Positions 17,849-27,000 of a DNA stretch of 43,545 bases are shown piece after piece. Position numbers and translations under genes: made by a program. The notes under the pieces are model-generated. The model did no database searches. It worked only from the letters and a program-made list of their open reading frames with translations, and was not told the origin of the DNA. The stretch comes from an uncultured Lachnospiraceae bacterium (GTDB taxonomy: Bacteria > Bacillota > Clostridia > Lachnospirales > Lachnospiraceae): contig CANRGB010000010.1 in assembly GCA_947630005.1 (NCBI GenBank), positions 1 through 43,545 of the forward strand. The letters run 5' to 3'. Position 1 is the first letter of the stretch. Every line of letters begins with the position of its first letter.

Positions 17849-18900
17849 TTCTTTTTCGTCTGCCGCGCCTCTCTCCCTTTTTCGCCATACCCCGGACTTT
17901 TCCGTCTCGGATAACTGCCCGAAACACGGCCCCCGGCACCGCTGAATGTCCCGGATTGTTTCCGGCTTAGACAGCTGCCAGAAACACGTTTCTCCGTATC
18001 GCCGGATATCCCGGATCGTTTTCGGTCCGGATAGCTGCCCGAAACATGTTCCCCGGTACCGCTGAATGTCCCGGATTGTTTCCGGCTCGGATAACTGCCC
18101 GAAACACGTTTCTCCGGATCGTCGGATATCCCGGATCGTTTTCGGTCCGGATGATTGCTCGACCCCCGGAGCAGCTCATTCATCCGGGCAAATTCCTCCT
18201 TTGTAACGCTGCGGTACTCCCCGGGCTTCAGATCCCCCAGTTCGATATTCATCACTCTCACCCGCACAAGCCGCTCCACATGACAGCCGGCCGCTTCACA
18301 CATGCGCCGGATCTGCCTGTTGAGTCCCTGCCGAAGAATGATCCGAAACTGCCGTTCTCCTGTCCGTTCCGCCTGACAGGGCATTGTCCTGACCCCAAGT
18401 TCTTTCAGATACATTCCTTCTGACAATGCGCCGATCAGATCCTCCGTAACTTTCCTGTCGACCGTCACCAGATATTCTTTCTCATGCGCATTGCCGGCCT
18501 TCAGAATTTTATTCAGGATATCCCCCTGGTTCGTCATCAGAAGAAGCCCTTCGGAATCCTTGTCCAGCCGGCCGATGGAAAAGACCCGTTTGGGATAACG
18601 CATCAGCTCATCCACCGTCACGTCGCCCCATCTGGTATCCGTGGTGCACACGACCCCGCGGGGCTTATGAAAAGCGAGCAGGATTTTTTCTTTTTCTTTT
18701 GTGAGAATTTTTCCGTTCACAGTCACCTGCTGCCCCGGAAGTACCCGGGTTCCCATCCGGGCCGTCTGCCCGTCGATCCGAACCGCTCCCTGTTCAATCA
18801 GTCTGTCCGCTTCCCTTCTCGAACAGAGGCCCGCTTCGCTGATATAACGGTTCAGGCGCACTCCGTCCGCTTCCGCATTTTCCCGCAGATCACGTTCCAT
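17845..18900 (-). CDS. rluF: 23S rRNA pseudouridine synthase, RluF type, with repetitive tail
   Basis: A 351-residue protein. Residues 10-60 are an S4 RNA-binding domain (LNRYISEAGLCSRREADRLI). The catalytic motif GRLDKDSEGLLLMTNQGD carries the Asp, and AGNAHEKEYLVTVD with QGLNRQIRRMCE is close to E. coli RluF, which modifies U2604 of 23S rRNA; RluB or RluE specificity cannot be excluded. From residue 251 to 330 the protein is a Ser/Gly/Arg-rich tandem repeat outside the catalytic fold. The start at 18900 is chosen because GAAAGGAGGAGTC stands before it; the reading frame stays open 44 codons further upstream without a better RBS. The stop overlaps the ligA start. Confidence 0.87.
   Translation of the reverse strand: MERDLRENAEADGVRLNRYISEAGLCSRREADRLIEQGAVRIDGQTARMGTRVLPGQQVTVNGKILTKEKEKILLAFHKPRGVVCTTDTRWGDVTVDELMRYPKRVFSIGRLDKDSEGLLLMTNQGDILNKILKAGNAHEKEYLVTVDRKVTEDLIGALSEGMYLKELGVRTMPCQAERTGERQFRIILRQGLNRQIRRMCEAAGCHVERLVRVRVMNIELGDLKPGEYRSVTKEEFARMNELLRGSSNHPDRKRSGISDDPEKRVSGSYPSRKQSGTFSGTGEHVSGSYPDRKRSGISGDTEKRVSGSCLSRKQSGTFSGAGGRVSGSYPRRKSPGYGEKGREARQTKKK
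17911..18150 (-). repeat. Four 60-bp tandem repeats inside rluF
   Basis: Four 20-residue units alternate between two types, one starting PDRKRSGIS and the other SRKQSGTFS, each closing with VSGSY or VSGSC, so the higher-order unit is 40 residues (120 bp). A partial fifth unit (PRRKS) follows. The DNA copies are nearly identical, which points to recent expansion by slippage or recombination. Confidence 0.85.
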
Positions 18901-18913
18901 GACTCCTCCTTTC

Positions 18914-18940
18914 GGCTCCCTCGCTTTGCCTTCGCGCAGA
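18914..18940 (-). repeat. 27-bp direct repeat, copy 1 (next to rluF start)
   Basis: This 27-base stretch is identical to 19046-19072. On the minus strand it ends immediately before the ribosome binding site of rluF. Confidence 0.8.
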
Positions 18941-19045
18941 TTCCCGAAACCTGCTCCGCGGTTTCGTTCATTGTCGCGGGCGCGCTCTGTCGCCCTTGTA
19001 CGGGGAAGTTTTTCCTGTTTTTCGTGAATCAAACCCTCCGTACAT

Positions 19046-19072
19046 GGCTCCCTCGCTTTGCCTTCGCGCAGA
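19046..19072 (-). repeat. 27-bp direct repeat, copy 2
   Basis: Exact second copy of 18914-18940, 105 bases away, placed just after the terminator at 19075-19105. The 105 bases between the copies hold no gene I can support. Such spacing could come from a duplication or from insertion of a short cassette. Confidence 0.8.
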
Positions 19073-19074
19073 CA

Positions 19075-19105
19075 AGAGAAAAACTCGCGTTCGCGAGTTT
19101 TCTCT
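19075..19105 (-). terminator. Rho-independent terminator of the SH3b gene
   Basis: A long palindrome with core AACTCGCG/CGCGAGTT extended by A/T pairs to about 14 bp. On the minus strand the stem ends in GAGTTTTTCTCT. It lies about 60 bases past the stop at 19163 and separates this gene from rluF. Confidence 0.8.
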
Positions 19106-19162
19106 GTAGCATCAGCCGCCGCTCTTTCCTCAAAAAATGCGTCCGTGCACTGCTTTTTCGGC

Positions 19163-20125
19163 TCAGTCCTGCGAAGAATTATCAGCTTCCAGGTACTGCG
19201 TCATCACATATCCTTCAATGGTAACTCCGCCTGTCGTATAACGGATCTTCGACCAGCCGTTGTCAAGGTTCTCGAGTACCGTCACGGAAAATCCTGTCGT
19301 GAGCATTCCGTAAATCGTGCCGTTCGTGGACGCTTCACTGCGGACCCTGACCTCCGTGGTGGCTCTGGCCGTACCGTTCACTTCAGGAACATCCGCGGAT
19401 GAAGTATCTTCCTCCTCATCCGAATCCGAAGATTTTTCCTTTTCCGCTTTCGCTTTCTCTACGTATTCTTTTAGTTCTTCGTCGGATTCCGCCGCCTTCT
19501 CCAGTTTCTGGTTTACTTCCCTGGCGATACCCTGAACCGCGTCCGACGTTCTCATTCCCTCGATAAAATCGACACGTTCCTGCGTACTGTACTTGTCGGC
19601 AATGACCAGATCCCCGTCGTCGTTTTTCTGGAGATATTCATCCACCAGCGTCGGTATCGGCGTCGGTACCCCGGAGATCTTCAGATCAAAGTACACATAT
19701 ACAAGATAGGAATCTTTTTCGATCCCTTCTGCTGAATACACTGAGATATTGTCATAGCTCTCAAAAACATTGTTATTCGCAAGATCCGCTTCATCCTCGG
19801 CGCTGAACGCGGGATTGATCTCCCGGATCGTCTCATAGTCCTTATCTGCTTTCGCCTCATAGTATCGGGTTATAACATCGAGGATATCTTTATCATTGGA
19901 AACCAGGGAAACATTGCTCTTTCCGTACGATTCCTTCTCATCTTTACGGCCTGCCTGTTCCGTTTCCGCCTCTGTCCGCCCGTCGTATACTTCCTTTTTC
20001 CCCCAGTTTGTAACCAGCCTTATCACAAGGAAAATAATGACGATCACCAAAAGCGCGGCCAGTCCGAGCAGTAAATATCTCAGATTATCAGATATCCACT
20101 CCTTGATATCTTTGATATTTTTCAT
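19163..20125 (-). CDS. Membrane-anchored protein with C-terminal bacterial SH3 domain
   Basis: A 320-residue protein with a short cytoplasmic start, one membrane span (LLLGLAALLVIVIIFLVI, about 18-35), an extracytoplasmic NTF2-like or nuclear-transport-like domain (about 75-185: VITRYYEAKADKDYETIREI and VYVYFDLKISG), an acidic Ser/Glu linker and a C-terminal SH3b domain (ATTEVRVRSEASTNGTIYGML through GWSKIRY). SH3b domains commonly bind peptidoglycan. The likely role is in the cell envelope; no enzyme activity is visible. Its promoter and that of the PH-domain gene point away from each other. Confidence 0.8.
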   Translation of the reverse strand: MKNIKDIKEWISDNLRYLLLGLAALLVIVIIFLVIRLVTNWGKKEVYDGRTEAETEQAGRKDEKESYGKSNVSLVSNDKDILDVITRYYEAKADKDYETIREINPAFSAEDEADLANNNVFESYDNISVYSAEGIEKDSYLVYVYFDLKISGVPTPIPTLVDEYLQKNDDGDLVIADKYSTQERVDFIEGMRTSDAVQGIAREVNQKLEKAAESDEELKEYVEKAKAEKEKSSDSDEEEDTSSADVPEVNGTARATTEVRVRSEASTNGTIYGMLTTGFSVTVLENLDNGWSKIRYTTGGVTIEGYVMTQYLEADNSSQD

Positions 20126-20195
20126 AGCTCATTCCCCCTGTTCCTGTATTGACTCAAAACCCGCTTATTTCCTGAATAATCACATAATTTCTTCA

Positions 20196-20224
20196 ATTCT
20201 AGCATATCGCTACCTGATTGTAAA
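20196..20224 (-). promoter_or_regulatory. Sigma-A type promoter of the SH3b gene
   Basis: TTTACA, a 17-base spacer and TAGAAT on the minus strand, about 70 bases before the start codon. Confidence 0.55.
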
Positions 20225-20300
20225 GTAGGGGGTTTCTTAAATATCTTTTACAATTTTTTCCCCGGAGGCTCTGTTTTTAAACGGAATATCCGCGGAAATA

Positions 20301-20329
20301 TTGTCTTGCGGAAAAGTCTGTGGTATCAT
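20301..20329 (+). promoter_or_regulatory. Sigma-A type promoter of the PH-domain gene
   Basis: TTGTCT, a 17-base spacer and TATCAT on the plus strand, about 65 bases before the start at 20393. Confidence 0.5.
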
Positions 20330-20392
20330 CATTTTCAGGATCGCAGACATGTCAGCATATTAACAGCGCAAAAGCAGAAAGAGGGAAGGATT

Positions 20393-20767
20393 ATGATTGA
20401 TTTTAAGAACAATGATGTGATTAAACTGCGGAAAGTTTCCGAGGATTCCGTCGTCAAGTGCATTTCGCCCCTGCTCATCAAAGGCGAATCGGTCATCGGC
20501 ACCTACAAGGCGATCCGCGATTTTGTCGTGTTCACGGATAAGCGCCTGATCACCGCCAATATCCAGGGGGTAACGGGCAAAAAGAAAGATTTCACCACAA
20601 TCCCATATTCCAAAATACAGGTGTTTTCTGTTGAAACCTCCGGCCATTTTGATATGGAAAGCGAGCTGGAGCTCTGGATCAGCGGGCTGGGAAAAATCTG
20701 CCTGGAATTTTCCGGTTCCAGCGATATTCTCGACATCGGCAGGATGATCGGGGAATGCTGTCTGTGA
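20393..20767 (+). CDS. Bacterial PH-domain protein
   Basis: A 124-residue protein made of a single bacterial pleckstrin-homology-like domain (PF08000 type). Diagnostic segments are LLIKGESVIGTYKAIRDFVVFTDKRLI followed by ANIQGVTGKKKDFTTIPY, IQVFSVETSGHFDMESELELW and a closing helix. The biological role of the family is not known; some members form oligomeric rings. The start is set by AGAGGGAAGGATT before ATG; an upstream ATG at 20306 overlaps the promoter and is not used. It is a single gene followed by repeats and a terminator. Confidence 0.8.
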   Translation: MIDFKNNDVIKLRKVSEDSVVKCISPLLIKGESVIGTYKAIRDFVVFTDKRLITANIQGVTGKKKDFTTIPYSKIQVFSVETSGHFDMESELELWISGLGKICLEFSGSSDILDIGRMIGECCL

Positions 20768-20830
20768 TCGGCGGGGGCCGCGAAGCCGGAAATGTTCCGA
20801 AACATCTGATCTCCTTATACGGGTCTGTGG

Positions 20831-20892
20831 CCGGGCAGGAGGCGGTTTCCGCCTGATCGCCGTGTCAGCAGTTATTTTCCTTACACGAGCCA
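20831..20892 (+). repeat. Dispersed intergenic repeat, degenerate copy B0
   Basis: It keeps GCAGGAGGCGG, TGTCAGCAG and TTTTCCTTACACG in the order seen in copy C but lacks the block between the first hairpin and the loop. It lies just after the PH-domain gene and before the terminator at 20906. Confidence 0.55.
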
Positions 20893-20905
20893 GGGTATCA
20901 AAAAA

Positions 20906-20946
20906 GATCCTGCAGACCGGCTGCGGCCTGCGGGACCTTTTATTTT
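20906..20946 (+). terminator. Terminator between the convergent PH-domain and adhesin genes
   Basis: GATCCTGCAG pairs with CTGCGGGACC (one mismatch and one wobble) across a 12-base loop, then TTTTATTTTA. An A-tract precedes the stem, so it may work in both directions. Confidence 0.65.
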
Positions 20947-20947
20947 A

Positions 20948-21033
20948 TGCGCAGGCCCGCATATGGAAATCAGCTGCTGGCGCAGCATGCGGACCGCGCG
21001 GCGAGCAGGAGGGAAAAAACCGCCTCCTACTCG
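20948..21033 (-). repeat. Dispersed intergenic repeat, copy B
   Basis: Read on the minus strand it has the hairpin AGGAGG..CCTCCT extended by GAGY/GCTC, then GGTCCGCAT and ATGCGGGCC that pair around the inner stem-loop TGCTGCGCCAGCA. In copy D the same outer stem reads CCCAGG/CCTGGG, so both sides have changed together. Its first bases include the TAG stop codon of the adhesin gene. Confidence 0.8.
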
Positions 21034-24000
21034 ATTTCTCTGGCCCGTTTTCTGATTATTGCCAGAAACAGAACGGCCGCGACGGACAGCGTCAGTATCA
21101 GACAGCCGCGCAGGCCGCTCCACGCCCCTGTCGGAACGGCGCCGTTTTTTGTATTGACAAACGACACCTGCACGTCTTCTTCCCCGATCTCTCCGCTGCT
21201 GTTTTCTGCCTCAACTTCATAGCCCATAAACGTCCCGTCCGTCTCTTCAATTTCATAGTGAAGTCCGCGGGGCACCTCCGGAAATTCAATGCTCTCTCCG
21301 TCCGCGAGCATAAAGGTCAGATATCCCTCTTCATCCGGCGTGACGGAAAATTCCAGGTCTCCCTTTCTGCAGTTCCATGTATCCGGCAGTTCCGTCTCTC
21401 CTCCCGTGAATTTCAGACGGAAGGAAAACGGATAAAACTTATCTCCCAGACTTCCCTTCACGGTTTTGTCAACGCGCAGGGCGCTGTGCGATACAACCTC
21501 ATGGTACGTCGTCTCCGAAGATACCTGCTTCTCCACGTTGTTTACGGAAGTGACATACGCCGTATTTACCAGAAGTCCCTCGCTTATCGCTACTTTGCAC
21601 GGAATCTCGATATGCGCTGTCTCGCCCGGAGAAAGCGAAGAAATCAGAAATTCCAGATGGCGGCCGGATTCTGTCATTGAGATGCGCGGCGATTCGCTGA
21701 CTTTCATCTTCTCCTTTGGATTGTCAAACCATACCATGACCTCTGACGCTTTGATGTCCAGTCCGTCGGGAATGTCATCTTCGACAACGATATCCGTCAT
21801 TGTCCGCACTGTGCCGCTGTTGACTACAGACAGCGTATACGTTAAATCCTCATTCTGTTTCAGCGGGGCCGGTTTTTCCGGCGTGCCGCTTGCGGGATCA
21901 GACTCTTTGTGCAGATCCGGTTCCCCGGCTATGACTTCCACCCAGGCGTCCGAAGTCAGGCTTGTCGGTTCTCCGACATTCCCTTTCCTCGCCAGAACGC
22001 GCCCTTCATTATAAGTGTATACCGTATCCAGCTGTACTTCTTCCGGGGCCCGCATGTGAATGTAAATATTCAGGATCTCCCGGCCGGTCAGAATAAACTC
22101 CGTGCCGTCCGTGCTTCTGCTGCAGTCCACCGCGACCGCCGTCATCAGTGACAGATCTTCCGGCGGCGCGGTGCTCCAGATTTCCGTTCTGGACAGATCG
22201 TAATCCGCCTCAGTAAACAGGCTGCGGTCTTTCGTCGCATACCATACTGTCGGAGCGCAGCGGACTGTCTCAGACTTGCCGGACAGTTTCTGCGCCGCCT
22301 CCTGTACGTCAATACCCTGAAATGTCCCGTGCCACTGCGATTCCATCCACTGCTGCCCGTCCTCGCTTTCTGCAAAATAGCCTCCCTCCAGAAGATCATA
22401 AAACACGATCCCCGAACTTACGGCCGAATCGGACTGCCGGTACATCAGCTTATAGGTATACGCCGTTCCCGGAAATACTTCCCCGCTGCCTTTGTAGTCG
22501 GACTCCGTCTTCACGCTTTTTTCAAATCCCCAGGAGTACGCGTCAACCGGGTTGTAGTTTACCGACGCTATATCGTATGAGATAAATCCCTCATATTCTG
22601 CCTGGAGACTGTCATACAGATGCGCATCTTTGATCACCGTCTGCTTCCCTGAAAGTTCCACCGGCGGCATGCGGTCCTCCGAAGTGTTTACGAACGCGAG
22701 ATCATTCTCCACAGTCGTCCCGTTCAGGAGGATATTTTCATAAGTATTGTGCAGCAGGTAGAAAAATTCGGCGCCCGTCGTCTCCGGATCATCCGGAAGT
22801 GAAAACGTGATCACCATCATCGTCCTGCCGGAACCTTTCCAGTTTTCCGTAAAACGTACATTGTAGCGGGACTTGCTGAGCTTTGAGGAATACTGGCTGT
22901 AGCTGTCATAGTCCGGCGCCCTCTTCCTCAGATGACTCGGCGCGTTCCAGTTTGATCGGATCGGAAACCCGAACAGAGTCGACGTATCCACAGTCGTTCC
23001 TTTCGGCAGCAGGTCATACAGGATTCCGCTCTTCATCTGCGTCTTCCTCTTCCCGGATGAATTATAGTTCCATCCGCCTATATAGATCGGAATGTCCTGC
23101 GTTCCCCGGGTCACGTCGATCACGATATCATCCTTGTCCCCCGTATGCTTCCACGCGTACTGCGTCGTCTCACTCATATTCAGCTCCCAGATCGCTTTAT
23201 TTGCCGCGTCATCCGGACCCGTATAGTTTGTGGCGGAAAAATACGGACTGTTTTCTCCGTCTTCTTTTTCCCAGACATCGCAGTGCGCTTTGTTCTTGAT
23301 CAGCGACGTCGCTCCCGCCTCCATGTCGGATGTCACCAGCCCATTTACTCTCTGCGTCGGATGCAGGGCCGCCAGCAGCCGCAGTCTGATATCGGTCTGA
23401 TAGAACGACGTATCATGCCGGAGTTCAAAGCCTACGGTCCCTTCCGGGAACTGAATGGTCCTGTCAGGATAGCTTTCGTCCAGCTTCAGCCCTGTGCCGG
23501 GCACGCTTGTCCAGAAGACCAGGCGGTCAGATCCTCTGCGCCGGATATAGATATCGAAGCTTTTTATACTTTCCGTATCTGTATTCAGAACCGGATCCGT
23601 CCACAAGCCGTCCCTGCACTCGGCGTCGTACTCCCACACGTCCAGCTCCAGCGACACAAAAGAGTAATCGTTGTCCGACAGCTCTATGTTCCCCGTATCG
23701 GGCTCCCAGATATATTTTGCCTGGGCTCTTCCGGATGAATACAGCATGTCTTTTGAAAGTCCGTCCCGGATCCGGATCGTCCGTTCCTTTGCCGTGTAGG
23801 TTCCCGTTTTCTCATCCCAGACCGGATGTTCCTGTGTTCCGCCGTCGTATTCCAGTTCCCAGTCCATGCTGACGTCCTTTTCATCCTTCACAAGGATCTC
23901 CTGTCCGCCCACGATCAGCTTGTTGTCCGGATGTTCCCCGGATCTGTAACCGTGCCTCTTTTTGTCAAATTCTCCGGGCGGATACTGATCGTCCCGGTAG

Positions 24001-27000
24001 ACCCGCGTATCCGCCTGCACCTTGCAGAACATTTCATATCCCGATTTCCAGGTGATCTTTAGAACCGCCTCATTGTGCAGCGGCAGCCCTTCCGCGGGAG
24101 CGTCCCTGAGCAGGCTGATCGGATGCCTCAGAATCACCGTATTCCGGTGCCCCGCATTGTCAACCGCACCGACCGGATTCTTCAGGACGACCACTGTCCC
24201 GTCGTGGATCTGCCCGTCCTCCGTCCATTCATAGGTTCCCGGCTGATTTACATGATTGTAAAAATCGACGTCCAGATACCAGCAGGTATAGAAATAATCA
24301 TCCGCGTCCGCGGGTTTTTCTCCCCAGCTGCTCTGCCAGTTATAATAGAAAGCCGAAAACTTCTTGACCGGCTCTGTCCTTATATGCGTATGCATCTCCA
24401 GGGACAGTTCCTTGCTCACACTTGTCTCCGCCTCCCCGTCCTTGTCTTCGTCCACGCTGAACGATACCTCGACCTTATCTTTATAATACGGGTATCCGTC
24501 CAGATATCTCCCGTCCGCGTCCATCGCGCCGCCCGGCACGTCCCACGGACTGACCGTATAGGAAATGACGGCGTCCAGACCGGTCCCTCCGGAAAGCGGC
24601 TGATTATTGACCAGAAGATAGCAGTCTTCCTCCTCTTTATAGGAAAAGAACATTCCGGAGCGGATATCCGGATACTTCGGAATGTTGTCGCTCAGATTAT
24701 TCGTCCCGGTATCCTTGTTGTCCCAGTCTTTCCAGACATACTTGGGAATCCTGATCTGCACGGTTCCTTCCGGAAGCGTCACTTCCCCTATATCCAGATT
24801 CATCTCGAACCGGATGTGCAGCATCGCGGTCTGTTTCCGGTTGTCTGTCGGATGAACAACCATGCTGTCGCCGGAAGCATCCACGTTCTCGTTTGACGCA
24901 TTGCCCCATTCCGCTCCGTAAGTATAGACCGACGTCTGATCCGCCGTATTCAGCGAAAACGGAATCCAGCGCGCATAATAAGTTGTCTCTTTCTCGATGA
25001 TTGTCTCTCTCGTCAGTTTTTCTCCGGCGCCGTCTTTCCCTGTATACCAGCCCTCCAGGATATAGTCCTGTTTTCTGGCCCCGGGCAGTACATTGACCGT
25101 GGTTCCCGCCGGTATCTTCAAAGTGCTGCGGGAAGGCTCCGCTTTTTCTCCGGCGTCAAACGTGACCTGCACGGCCGGACCGGACCAGGCGGCGTGAAGC
25201 ACCGTATCCTCCGTGATCACCATATCCTCTGTCCACTGTCTCTTTTCCTGGTCAAACCAGCCAAGAAAAATCCTGCCGTCGGACGGCTTGTATTTCGGAG
25301 CCGGCAGCACTCCGACAGGCTGCCCCTGATAGATTTGGAACGTCTTCGCTTCGCCCGCGGAGAACGCGCTGTCCCAGGGCGACGGGTCCAGAGTGAGCTC
25401 CACGGTCTTGCGTTCTTCCCAGTCCGCCGTGAGCACGGCGCCCTTTGAGAGATCCAGCGTCTGTCCCTCCTCTGCCTTTGTCCCGTCGTCCAGAAACCAG
25501 CCTTTCAGCGTATAACCGTCCCGCCTGACTTCGGGCAGGGCGCCGATCTGATATTTTTCCGACTCCTGAACCGGATACTCCGGCAATTTTGTGATAATGC
25601 CTCCGTTTGCGTCAAAGACGGGTCTCCAGCCCCAGTGCGCGTAGAAGGTCACATCCTCATATACCGCCTGGTCAGGCTTTACCTCAGTTCCTCCCGACGC
25701 CTCCGTGAACCAGCCGGTCAGAACCCGGCCGTCCTCCGGAAAATACCGGGGCAGGGGTCCCGCTTTTCCTCCGTAGGCTGTCTGTTTCTGCGACGTCTCC
25801 GATCCCTCCCCGTTCATGTCGAAGGTGATGACCGGATTGCGTTTCCACTCGGCAAACAGCGTGATATCTTCCTGCCCCATGCAGTCGCCGCTCTTAACCT
25901 GCGGTCCGTCCGGGGAACCGACATGCCACGCGATAAACGTGTGTCCCTCAAAAAGCGGAATCAGATTCCGCACCACATTTCCATAGGAAGCCCCCGGTTC
26001 CACAGGCAGAGGATCCATCGGCTCTCCTCCCTGTGTATTGAAGATCACTTTTGTTTTCCCGGAGCCATCCTCCCACTGCGCGTACAAAATCACCTGTCCT
26101 CCGTCTTCATCCGTGAGCATCCAGACCTCCTCCCCCGGACTGAAAGACCGGCCTGCTCCGTCCCTGGAAGTATTCCAGCTTTTCAGCTTCAGATCCCCGT
26201 TTTCAAACAGATCGCCCGGAAGCGTATAAAGTTCGTCGTAGGCAAGCTCTGCCTGGGTTTCCTCTTCTTTCTCGCTGCAGGCGCGCAGTATCAGCGTATA
26301 GTGAGAGACGTTCCAGTGTGCGTAATAAGTTTCCTGCGCGATGGGATCTCCCGGCCCCAGCCTGCTGCCGCCCGATCTTTCCGTATACCATCCGTCAAAC
26401 AGATATCCTTTGCGCTTCGCAAACGGCAGGTTCTTCAGCACCTCCCCTTCGTAAGTACCGACGGAAGACGGAACCGCCGTCCCTCCGTTCCCGTCAAACG
26501 ATACCGTTATCTTCCAGTAATACGTGTCAGCCATCGCGGCGCCGCTGTAACCGGTGCAGAGTTCCTTTGAAGTATACGTCTCCCCGGTCGAGCCCCGGAT
26601 CCAGGAAACAGTCTGAGAATACGTTTTTCCGGTCGACGGATCTCTGGTCTGAACCGTATAGGGAAGCGCGTCGGGAAGCAGCCTGCATAAAGGCCCCAGC
26701 GTTATTCTGCGCAGAGGAGCATTCCGGAATGTATTCGTCATCGCCGTCACCCGGCTCATGTCCCACCCTCTTATATCGATCTGCGCAAGGGCAGAGCAGT
26801 TCAGAAACATGCTGTTCATATCTGTCACAGCTGACGTATTCCAGCTGCTTCCCTCAAATTCCGCGAGGGAGGAACAGCCGCTGAACATGTTCTTCATCGT
26901 CGTCACAGACGAGGTGTCAAGATTTTTTCCGTCAAACGATACCATTTCGCTGCAGTCAAAAAACATGCCTCTTGCCGTCGGCGGACGATACGCGTCCCGA

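Noticed and set aside
17911-18150. Possible CRISPR array
   Set aside because: The units are continuous 60-bp in-frame coding repeats in rluF, without unique spacers.
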